Shown piece by piece: positions 33,525 to 41,228 of a DNA stretch of 64,000 bases. Positions within the stretch are counted from its first letter, which is position 1; every line of letters begins with the position of its first letter. This DNA is from Eubacterium maltosivorans. GTDB lineage: Bacteria > Bacillota > Clostridia > Eubacteriales > Eubacteriaceae. Made by a program: the position numbers and the translations under genes. The stretch covers positions 558,001 through 622,000 of the forward strand of contig NZ_CP029487.1 of assembly GCF_002441855.2 (NCBI RefSeq), written 5' to 3'. The notes beneath the pieces are model-generated. The model made no database searches. It was not told where the DNA came from and saw only the letters and a list, made by a program, of their open reading frames with translations.

Positions 33525-35687
33525 ATGGATAATCAGGCAGAAAAAAGAAAGATACTCATCGTTGACGACATGGAGCTGAACCGCGCGCTGCTGTGCGAGA
33601 TGTTCCAGACAAAATATACGATATACGAAGCTGAAAACGGTGCGCAGGCACTGGAAATTCTGGAGCGGGAGAGCGAAAATATCGCGGTTGTGCTTTTGGA
33701 TCTCATCATGCCAGTGCTCGACGGCTTTGGCGTTTTGCAGGAAATGGAGCGTATGAGCCTGACTGGGCGGATACCGGTCATCATGATCACTGCTGAGAAC
33801 AGCGAGGGCGTCATGCAGCGGGGCTATGAGATGGGGGCCGCCGATATTGTCACCAAGCCCTTTAACCCCAATATTGTCATTCAGCGTGTCCACAACATTA
33901 TCGAGCAGTATACCCAGAAGCTCCACCTGCGCCAGCTGGTGGCTGAGCAGACAAGGGCGCTGCGGGAGCAGGCGGAGAAAATGCGTGAAAACAGCGCGCA
34001 GATGATCGATACGCTCAGCAGCATCATTGAATTTAAGAATACCGAATCTGTGTCTCATATACACAACGTGCGTGTGATTACCAGACTGCTTCTGGCTGAG
34101 TTCGCAAAGGGCCACAGCGAGTACGGTTTGTCCGACTCCCTGATTGAGATGATCTCCGAGGCGGCGGCCATGCACGATATCGGTAAGGTAGCCATACCGG
34201 ACAATATCCTCAACAAGCCCGGCCGACTGACCGATGAGGAATTTGAGATCATGAAGACCCATACCTCCCGGGGCAGCGAGATTTTGATGGAGCTGTCTGG
34301 TGTCCAGGATCTGGCTTACTATGACTACTGCTATGATATCTGCCGCCACCACCATGAGCGGTGGGACGGAGGCGGCTACCCTGATGGCCTGGCGGGCAAT
34401 GAGATCTCCATCTGGGCCCAGGCGGTGTCGCTGGCTGACGTTTATGACGCCCTGACCAGTAAACGGGTTTACAAGGACGCCTACACCCATGAAACCGCTG
34501 TCCAGATGATTTTAGACGGCGAGTGCGGGGTGTTTAACCCGCAGCTGATCGAGTGCTTTCTGACAGCGCTGCCTGAGCTTAACCGTTCCATGAAAGGCGG
34601 CGAAATGCTGACGTCGACGGTTACCGCGACCGGTGAGGTAACCATTCCGGAAAAGAAGAAAAAAGAGACTCATGGCGATCTTTCCAGCCGGACCCTATAC
34701 CTGTTAGAACAGGAGCGTCAGAAATATCAGATACTGTCTGAGCTTTCGGATGAGCTCATTTTTGAATATGACCTGCGCACAGATAAGCTGGTCTTTTCTG
34801 ACCGTTTTCAGATATTGACCGGAAAAGACCCGGTGTTCCCACAGATCAGCAGGATATTATCGGATGCGTCGCTGGTCAACGCCGAGGACTACAGCCGCCT
34901 TTACAGGATGCTTGAGCGCGTTACGCCGAACAGGCCGACCTGCAAGGCAGAGCTGCGCATCAATCTGGATGGCCAGGGGTTCCAATGGTACCAGGTATAC
35001 CTTTATCCCATCTGGGATATGGAGTTTGAGCCGGTATGCGTGAGCTACATCGGTAAGCTCATCAATGTGGAGGAGACCAAGCAGCGCAATCTGATGCTTA
35101 AAAAGGAAGCGGAGAGCGATCCGCTCACGGGGCTGTTAAACCAGCGGGCCATGCGGGAGCAGACGATTCTGGCGTTAAAGGACCGTCGTGTGAAGAATGC
35201 GGCCCTGTGCTTTGCCGACGTCGATAACTTTAAATCGGTCAATGATGAGCGCGGCCATCTGTTTGGGGATATGGTACTCAAGGAGGTGGCGGAGATCCTG
35301 ACCAGCAGCGTGCGCCATACCGATCTGGTAGGCCGTGTGGGCGGTGATGAGTTCCTGATTCTGTTCCACGATATCGTCGACCAGCAGGATATAGAAAGGC
35401 GTGTTGCGGCCATCTGTAAAAAGCTGAACAAACGCTTTAAAAGCTATGGCATTACCGGAAGTTTTGGCATTTCCCGTTATCCTCAGGATGGGGAGGATTT
35501 TGACATTCTTCTCCAGAAGGCGGATCAGGCCCTTTACCACTCCAAGGATCTGGGGAAAAACCAGTATAAGGTTTACGATGTCAGCTGCGCCAACCGGCCG
35601 TTCCGCTCTTCCCTGACCAGGGTGGATAACTATAACGAAAAAATCGAGGAGATGGCCAGGGAGTTAAAAAACAGAACAAGCAGTTGA
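33525..35687 (+). CDS. Response regulator with HD-GYP and GGDEF domains (cyclic-di-GMP turnover)
   Basis: The 720-residue cytosolic protein has a receiver domain (about residues 8-125, phospho-Asp in VVLLDLIMP near 59). A helical linker follows, then an HD-GYP phosphodiesterase domain (about 165-350) with HDIGK, HHERWDGGGYPDG and DVYDALTSKR intact. A PAS-like segment (about 405-535) leads to a GGDEF domain with intact GGDEF (about 606) and the inhibitory RxxD site (RHTD) five residues before it. Both the synthesis and the degradation of cyclic-di-GMP are therefore possible. No kinase gene is adjacent, so its phosphodonor is elsewhere. A terminator follows at once. Confidence 0.93.
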   Translation: MDNQAEKRKILIVDDMELNRALLCEMFQTKYTIYEAENGAQALEILERESENIAVVLLDLIMPVLDGFGVLQEMERMSLTGRIPVIMITAENSEGVMQRGYEMGAADIVTKPFNPNIVIQRVHNIIEQYTQKLHLRQLVAEQTRALREQAEKMRENSAQMIDTLSSIIEFKNTESVSHIHNVRVITRLLLAEFAKGHSEYGLSDSLIEMISEAAAMHDIGKVAIPDNILNKPGRLTDEEFEIMKTHTSRGSEILMELSGVQDLAYYDYCYDICRHHHERWDGGGYPDGLAGNEISIWAQAVSLADVYDALTSKRVYKDAYTHETAVQMILDGECGVFNPQLIECFLTALPELNRSMKGGEMLTSTVTATGEVTIPEKKKKETHGDLSSRTLYLLEQERQKYQILSELSDELIFEYDLRTDKLVFSDRFQILTGKDPVFPQISRILSDASLVNAEDYSRLYRMLERVTPNRPTCKAELRINLDGQGFQWYQVYLYPIWDMEFEPVCVSYIGKLINVEETKQRNLMLKKEAESDPLTGLLNQRAMREQTILALKDRRVKNAALCFADVDNFKSVNDERGHLFGDMVLKEVAEILTSSVRHTDLVGRVGGDEFLILFHDIVDQQDIERRVAAICKKLNKRFKSYGITGSFGISRYPQDGEDFDILLQKADQALYHSKDLGKNQYKVYDVSCANRPFRSSLTRVDNYNEKIEEMARELKNRTSS

Positions 35688-35688
35688 G

Positions 35689-35715
35689 CAGAGGGGTTTT
35701 TGTCCCTCTGTTTTT
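35689..35715 (+). terminator. Terminator of the REC-HD-GYP-GGDEF gene
   Basis: CAGAGGG (35689-35695) pairs with CCCTCTG (35704-35710), followed by five T; it begins 2 bases after the stop codon. Confidence 0.85.
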
Positions 35716-35759
35716 ATGTTAAAATAGAAGCATCAAGCACATAAAAGGAGCAGAATAGC

Positions 35760-36731
35760 ATGAAAAAATATAATTGGGCGATCATTGGCACTGGCGTCAT
35801 CGGCAATGAGATGGCAAGGGCGCTGAAACAGGAAAACGGTGAGATCTATGGCGTTTATAACCATCACGTGGAAAAGGGCCGTGCCTTTGCGCACGAATAC
35901 GGGGTTCAGAAAGTCTTTGAGAGCGAGGAGGCTCTGCTTGCTGATCCGGAAGTGGATGTGGTCTATATCGGCACGCCCCACAACTATCATTACGCCACAC
36001 TGATGCGGGCTGTGGAGGCTGGCAAGCACGTTTTTTGCGAGAAGGCCATTACCGTGAATGCGCGGCAGCTGGAGACGGTGGCGGCCCTTGCCTCTGAGAA
36101 GGGCGTGGTGGTCATGGAGGGGATGACCATTTACCATATGCCGCTGTACCAGAGGCTGCGTGAGATCGTGGACTCCGGCGCCATCGGGAAGGTGAAGATG
36201 ATACAGGTCAACTTTGGCAGCTGCAAGGAATACGATGTGAAGAACCGCTTCTTCGACAAGGCGCTGGCAGGCGGCGCCCTCTTGGATATCGGCATCTACG
36301 CCATGTCTTTTGCCCGGTTTTTTATGGAGGCCAGGCCCAATGTGATCCTGACCACACCCCAGTACTTTGAGACCGGCGTCGATGAGCAGTCGGGCATTAT
36401 CCTGAAAAACGACCGGGGGCAGATGGCTGTCACAGCCCTGACCATGCGGGCCAAGCAGCCCAAACGCGGCGTGGTGGCCGGGGAGCTCGGCTACATTGAG
36501 GTGGATAATTACCCCAGGGCCCAAAGAGCGGTCATCACCTACACCAGTGATGGACGGCAGGAGACGGTAGAGGCCGGAAAAACCGGGGACGCGCTCTGCT
36601 ATGAGGTGCGCCATATGCAGGAGGCCATTGAGAGCAGGGCCGGCATCGCGCCCCTTGCCCTGAGCCGGGATGTGATGGAGATTCTGACCGCTGTGCGCGG
36701 GCAGTGGGGAATGCAGTACCCCTTCGAATAA
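35760..36731 (+). CDS. Gfo/Idh/MocA-family oxidoreductase
   Basis: The 323-residue protein has an N-terminal NAD(P)-binding Rossmann fold (WAIIGTGVIGNEMARAL, about residues 5-21). The conserved HVFCEKAITVN strand near 88-98 contains the catalytic lysine of the EKP-like motif, here EKA. The C-terminal beta-sheet domain with GGGALLDIG-like residues (AGGALLDIGIYAMSF) follows near 170-185. Family members oxidise or reduce sugars, inositols or dihydrodiols. The substrate cannot be told from the sequence and no sugar operon is nearby. It has a short upstream gap with a TAAAAT-like -10 box at 35718-35723. Confidence 0.88.
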   Translation: MKKYNWAIIGTGVIGNEMARALKQENGEIYGVYNHHVEKGRAFAHEYGVQKVFESEEALLADPEVDVVYIGTPHNYHYATLMRAVEAGKHVFCEKAITVNARQLETVAALASEKGVVVMEGMTIYHMPLYQRLREIVDSGAIGKVKMIQVNFGSCKEYDVKNRFFDKALAGGALLDIGIYAMSFARFFMEARPNVILTTPQYFETGVDEQSGIILKNDRGQMAVTALTMRAKQPKRGVVAGELGYIEVDNYPRAQRAVITYTSDGRQETVEAGKTGDALCYEVRHMQEAIESRAGIAPLALSRDVMEILTAVRGQWGMQYPFE

Positions 36732-36749
36732 TCAGAGCCCTGCCAAAAG

Positions 36750-36779
36750 CGGGCACAGCACATTTTTGCGCTGTGCCCG
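36750..36779 (+). repeat. Dispersed hairpin repeat, copy 2
   Basis: Stem GGGCACAGC (36751-36759) with GCTGTGCCC (36770-36778), plus an outer C-G pair, encloses ACATTTTTGC. No T run follows, so it is not a standard terminator. It lies 19 bp after the Gfo/Idh gene. Confidence 0.85.
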
Positions 36780-36818
36780 TCTCGGCAAAAGACATGGGCT
36801 TTATCATGATAAGTTCAC

Positions 36819-36847
36819 TTGATATTTAGTCCGAGTTGTAGTAGAAT
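36819..36847 (+). promoter_or_regulatory. Promoter of the membrane GGDEF gene
   Basis: TTGATA (36819-36824), a 17-bp spacer and TAGAAT (36842-36847) precede a leader of about 160 bases, in which I see no cyclic-di-GMP riboswitch consensus. Confidence 0.7.
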
Positions 36848-37013
36848 GGGTGGTAATATTAATCAGGGAAACTTTCATTTTATAGATTATATCGCTAAGG
36901 TATGCTGACCGATTACATCTGTGCCCCAGTCAAATACATTAGCCCGATTTAAAATAATCAACACTCCCGAAAACACAGACATAAAGGCATAAAACAGACA
37001 GGGGAAGGCAGAG

Positions 37014-39005
37014 ATGACAAAATTATTAAAAAAAATCCGTTTTACCACCATTGTTCTTATTTTGGGCGTGGCGCTGATTGTCAGCAGTGTTTTTTCATTG
37101 CTTACAATCCAGAATCTGGAGGGGAACGCCCGCGTGATCAATTACTCCGGCATTGTCCGTGGGGCAACACAGCGCCTGGTAAAGCAGGAACTGCACAATG
37201 AGCAGAACGACGCGCTCATCGGGCGGCTGGATATCATTCTGGAGGAGCTTGAGAACGGCGGAGAAAAGAATCATCTGATAAAGCTGGATAATCTGGAGTA
37301 TCAGGCGCTTGTGGACGCGCTTCAGGGTAAGTGGGGCGCGCTTAAAAACGCGATCTACGATTACCGCGCTGGCGGGACGGCCGGGCCACTCTACGAAATA
37401 AGCGAGGAATATTTCGGGCTTGCCGACCAGACGGTTTTTGCCGCGGAGCATTACACAGAGCAGGCAGTAAGAAACGCGAAGTATTTTCTGCTCCTGGTCA
37501 CCCTGATCTTCCTGATCATGGTGGTGGTCTGCGCTTTTTTTGCCTCCTCCCAGCAAAAACGCCGTGAGAAGCTTCTGGGCGATGAAAAGGAATCTCTGGA
37601 ACGGCAGATTCATTTAAACCAGATGCTGAACGATATCCGCGCGCCCCTCGACGAGCTGCCCGAGCTTATGTATGTTGCGGATTTGGAGACATACGACCTG
37701 CTGTTTATTAACAAGGCGGGTAAAGATACCTTTAACTTTAAGGCTACAGAGGGAAAGAAATGCTACGAGCTGCTCCAGGGTCTGGACGCACCCTGTCCTT
37801 TCTGCTCGACGCCAGAGCTGAAGCCAGAGGAGTATTATAACTGGGAGCATACCAACCCAATAACCGGGCGGCACTATCTATTAAAGGACCGCCTGATCGA
37901 GTGGGAGGGACGGCCCGCCCGGTTTGAGCTCGCCTTTGACTTGACCGAGGCCATGAAGGAAAAGCAAAACCTGAAAAATATGCTTGAGACTGAGCAGGTT
38001 ATCGTGGAGTGCATCCGCGATCTCTACCAGAACCATGACCTGAACCAGGCCATCCCTCTTTTTCTGGAGCGTATCGGAAAATTTCTCAGAGCAGACCGCA
38101 GCTATATTTTTGATCTGAGAGGCGAGTTTCTGAAAAACACCTATGAGTGGTGCGCTGAGGGCATCAAATCAGAACAGGGGTATCTGCAGAGTATTCCAAA
38201 GGACTATTTTGAGCGATGGCTGCGTGTCTTTGACGATCATGAATGCATGGTAATCGACGACTGTGAGGCGCTTAAGACCAGCGAGCCCAGGGAATATGAG
38301 GTGCTTTCCGCCCAGAATATCAAGCGGCTCGTGACCGTCCCGTTAGAACAGGACGGCGAGCTCTATGCCTGTATCGGCGTGGATAATCCGCCGCCGGAGC
38401 TGCTGCAGAACGCCGCGTCAATTTTGCAGACCCTGCGCTATTTTCTGATGCTGGCCATCCGGCGCACCGAGGATGAGGCAGAACTGACCAAGCTGAGCTA
38501 CTATGATACCCTCACCTCCTTTTACAACCGCAACCGCTATATTCAGGATCTCGAGACTTTCTCGGATTACGAGCGTTCTGTGGGCATTGTCTTCCTGGAT
38601 ATGAATGGCCTGAAGGAGGTTAACGACCAGTATGGGCATGGCAGTGGGGACCGGCTGCTGGTGGAATGTGCGCGCCGAATCCGGGAAGGGTTTGGCGAGA
38701 GCAATTTTTACCGCGTGGGCGGAGATGAATTTGTGGTCATTGACCTCGGAGATACCGAGACAGGATTCTCTGACAGGGTTGAAAGGCTGCGCGCATGCTT
38801 TGGACAGGACTCCCGCGTCAGTGTAGCTATCGGCGCGTACTGGACGTCCTGCGGGGCGGACATTGACGCGGCCGTCACCGAAGCGGACGAGAGAATGTAC
38901 TTGGACAAGCAGGTGTTCTATCAGGACCATCACACCTCTAAAAGGTACCGCTATATCAATGATGGCGCGGTTAATCCCCCGGAGGCACAGACAGGTGAAA
39001 ACTAA
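37014..39005 (+). CDS. Membrane GGDEF protein (PilJ-like sensor, PAS, GAF, GGDEF)
   Basis: The 663-residue protein has a helix at about 14-33, an extracytoplasmic four-helix bundle of the PilJ N-terminal type (VINYSGIVRGATQRLVKQEL), and a second helix at about 160-182. A PAS-like domain with the cysteine pattern CYELLQGLDAPCPFC (about 245-259) follows, then a GAF-like domain (about 335-480) and a GGDEF domain with intact GGDEF near 569. The RxxD inhibitory site is absent, so product feedback is not expected. It is a probable diguanylate cyclase sensing an outside signal. AGGGGAAGG precedes the ATG. Confidence 0.88.
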   Translation: MTKLLKKIRFTTIVLILGVALIVSSVFSLLTIQNLEGNARVINYSGIVRGATQRLVKQELHNEQNDALIGRLDIILEELENGGEKNHLIKLDNLEYQALVDALQGKWGALKNAIYDYRAGGTAGPLYEISEEYFGLADQTVFAAEHYTEQAVRNAKYFLLLVTLIFLIMVVVCAFFASSQQKRREKLLGDEKESLERQIHLNQMLNDIRAPLDELPELMYVADLETYDLLFINKAGKDTFNFKATEGKKCYELLQGLDAPCPFCSTPELKPEEYYNWEHTNPITGRHYLLKDRLIEWEGRPARFELAFDLTEAMKEKQNLKNMLETEQVIVECIRDLYQNHDLNQAIPLFLERIGKFLRADRSYIFDLRGEFLKNTYEWCAEGIKSEQGYLQSIPKDYFERWLRVFDDHECMVIDDCEALKTSEPREYEVLSAQNIKRLVTVPLEQDGELYACIGVDNPPPELLQNAASILQTLRYFLMLAIRRTEDEAELTKLSYYDTLTSFYNRNRYIQDLETFSDYERSVGIVFLDMNGLKEVNDQYGHGSGDRLLVECARRIREGFGESNFYRVGGDEFVVIDLGDTETGFSDRVERLRACFGQDSRVSVAIGAYWTSCGADIDAAVTEADERMYLDKQVFYQDHHTSKRYRYINDGAVNPPEAQTGEN

Positions 39006-39046
39006 AAAAGGGAGCACGGCACATTTCTGCGCCGTGCTCCTTTTTC
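39005..39046. repeat. Dispersed hairpin repeat, copy 3 (bidirectional terminator)
   Basis: Stem GGAGCACGGC (39011-39020) with GCCGTGCTCC (39031-39040) encloses ACATTTCTGC. A and T tracts on both sides extend the pairing. It lies between two convergent genes and can terminate both. Confidence 0.88.
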
Positions 39047-39050
39047 CGTT

Positions 39051-41228
39051 TTACATGAGATGGGTGCTTTCCAGCTTCTCGGTAAAGGTGTGGTTGAGCC
39101 GGATAACCGGTTTTCTGAGCACCAGGCCCAGAAGCAGGGAAGGGATCAGGAAGATGGCCAGATAGCCCATCTCGATCCAGTAGGTGTTCTGGTACATGCC
39201 GGCAATGCACTCACGCATGGCGTTCATGCTGTGGGCAAAGGGCATGAGCGGGTAGAGCCTCTGGAAGAACTCTGGGAGCACCTCGATGGGGAAGCTGCCA
39301 CCGGAGCCTGCGACCTGGATAACCATCAGGACAACCGCGATGGCCTTGCCCACATCCCCGAAGGAGACCGTAAGGGTATAGATGAGATGGACATAGACAA
39401 TGCTCGTGAGCCAGCCTGTGAGCAGAAAGAGAATGGGATGCTCACACTGAATTCCGAGAAAGAAAAGATCCCCCAGAACGATGATGGTGCTTTGGATCAG
39501 CCCCAGAATCAGAAAGGTGATGTACCGGCCAAAATAGGCGTGGTGGGGCTTGAGCGAGAGGGCCTTTTCCGTTTTTTCCGAGACATTTACGCTGATCATG
39601 GCCACGAGCACAACGCCGCCGACCCAGATGGCCAGAGTTGTGTAAAAGGGCGCCATGGCGGAGCCGTAATTAGCCACAGGGTAGATTTTTTCGGTTTTAA
39701 GCTCGACCGGTGCTGCCAGAAAGCTGCTGAGCTCGGCAGGACTGCCGGAGAGCAGCGTCTCGATTTCAGCCATGTCGCCGCTGGCGGCTGCGTTCTCAAC
39801 CTCCTTGAGCACACTGCTCAGTTTTGCCTTCACGGCGTCCAGCTGGTCGGCCGAGCGGGTCAGAAGGTCCTTTGCCGTACCCAGGTCCGAAGCGGTCTCG
39901 CCGGAAAGGGCAGCGATGCTGCGGACACTGCCGTTTAGCTGGCCGAGGACGCCGGCCACCTCGCCGCTGCCAAAATCGAGGCTTGAGAACAGCGTGTCCA
40001 GCTGCGGCTTCAGATTGGTTTGATAATCATTTTTTACGTCGCCCATCAGGCCGCTGGCCTCATCGGCCAGGCCTTTGAGGGCTTTGTAATCCGCCTCTGC
40101 CATGCCAGTGGTTTCTGAAATATCCGCCACGGTTTCTGTCAGCTTATCCCGCAGGGCTTCCTGCTGGCTGATGATCTGGTTCAGCCTGCCAATCACAGGC
40201 TGGAGCGCGGGGGCCATATCCGGGTAGGCATCGCTTAGCTTTTGAATGGTATCTCTAAGCTCGGTATCGTGGTCGATGAGAAGCTGAACCTCATCGGCCA
40301 GGCTGTCCAGGCTTTTGGCGGCTTCCCCGGCGTTTTGGCTCACAGAAGAGAAGGCTTTGTCGATCTCGGCTGAGATTTTCTGGTAGCTCTCGCCGCTCAC
40401 ATCAAAGATGGTCCCAATGCCCTGGGAGGCTGTGTTCATGGCGCCCTGAAGGCCCTGGGCGGTGCGCTCTGTCTCTTGCAGAATGCCTGAGCTCTCTGAG
40501 ACGCTGTCGCCGGAGGTTTCAAGAAAGCCGGCGGTGGAGGACAGAACCTTCTGGGTGGATTCGGTCATGGCCGCAAAGGCCCGCACTGTTTTCGCGGAGG
40601 TTTCCACCTCGCCCTCTATGCGCTGGAGGTTTGTCCTGAGGCTGTCGGTCAAAGACTGGCTGCCCTGCCTGTCCGCGGCCTGATAGACAGATTGCAGTGC
40701 CTCGAGGGCGATTTCGGACACCTTTTCCACAAAGAGGCTGTTGACCTGCTCCTGGACAGCAGTCGCCCCTTTATCGGTCACCTTGGGGGCGATGGCGTTT
40801 TCTTTCTCGTTCGTGTAATAGATAATGGCGCTCTTTTTAATATCGGAGGAAAACAGGCTCATGATGTTGGCGCTGAAATCCTCGGGTATCACGATGGCGG
40901 CGTAGTAAGCGCCGGACTTCACGCCCTCCAGGGCTTCGTCCCGGCCTGTAAACTGCCAGTCCATCTGGTCGTTGGCTTTCAGGGCGTTTACCACCTCGTC
41001 GCCCACGTTCATGCTCATGGAGAGGATCTCCCCGTGATAGCCCGCGTCGGTGTTGGCCACCGCGATTTTGATGTCCTTTGTATTGCTGTAGGGGTCCCAG
41101 CTCCCGGCGATATTAAACCAGGCGTACATGGCAGGCACAACGCAGACGCCCATCACGACAATGAGGGCAATGGTGTTATTCCGGATACGGCTGACGTCTC
41201 CGGTAAATATTTTCAAGATTTTTTTCAT
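39051..41228 (-). CDS. YhgE/Pip-family membrane protein
   Basis: The 725-residue protein has an N-terminal helix (about residues 18-40, followed by AWFNIAGSWDPYSNTKDI, the YhgE signature). A ~470-residue extracytoplasmic region with long coiled-coil stretches follows, then a C-terminal block of five or six helices of the ABC-2 type. Relatives include phage-infection protein Pip and components of the EsxA/type VII secretion machinery (EsaA). It starts 4 bp inside the end of the larger paralogue (ATGA overlap), so the two are co-translated and may form a heteromeric complex. The function here is unknown. Confidence 0.88.
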   Translation of the reverse strand: MKKILKIFTGDVSRIRNNTIALIVVMGVCVVPAMYAWFNIAGSWDPYSNTKDIKIAVANTDAGYHGEILSMSMNVGDEVVNALKANDQMDWQFTGRDEALEGVKSGAYYAAIVIPEDFSANIMSLFSSDIKKSAIIYYTNEKENAIAPKVTDKGATAVQEQVNSLFVEKVSEIALEALQSVYQAADRQGSQSLTDSLRTNLQRIEGEVETSAKTVRAFAAMTESTQKVLSSTAGFLETSGDSVSESSGILQETERTAQGLQGAMNTASQGIGTIFDVSGESYQKISAEIDKAFSSVSQNAGEAAKSLDSLADEVQLLIDHDTELRDTIQKLSDAYPDMAPALQPVIGRLNQIISQQEALRDKLTETVADISETTGMAEADYKALKGLADEASGLMGDVKNDYQTNLKPQLDTLFSSLDFGSGEVAGVLGQLNGSVRSIAALSGETASDLGTAKDLLTRSADQLDAVKAKLSSVLKEVENAAASGDMAEIETLLSGSPAELSSFLAAPVELKTEKIYPVANYGSAMAPFYTTLAIWVGGVVLVAMISVNVSEKTEKALSLKPHHAYFGRYITFLILGLIQSTIIVLGDLFFLGIQCEHPILFLLTGWLTSIVYVHLIYTLTVSFGDVGKAIAVVLMVIQVAGSGGSFPIEVLPEFFQRLYPLMPFAHSMNAMRECIAGMYQNTYWIEMGYLAIFLIPSLLLGLVLRKPVIRLNHTFTEKLESTHLM

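Noticed and set aside
36848-37013. Cyclic-di-GMP riboswitch in the GGDEF leader
   Set aside because: Neither the class I nor the class II consensus could be traced in the leader.
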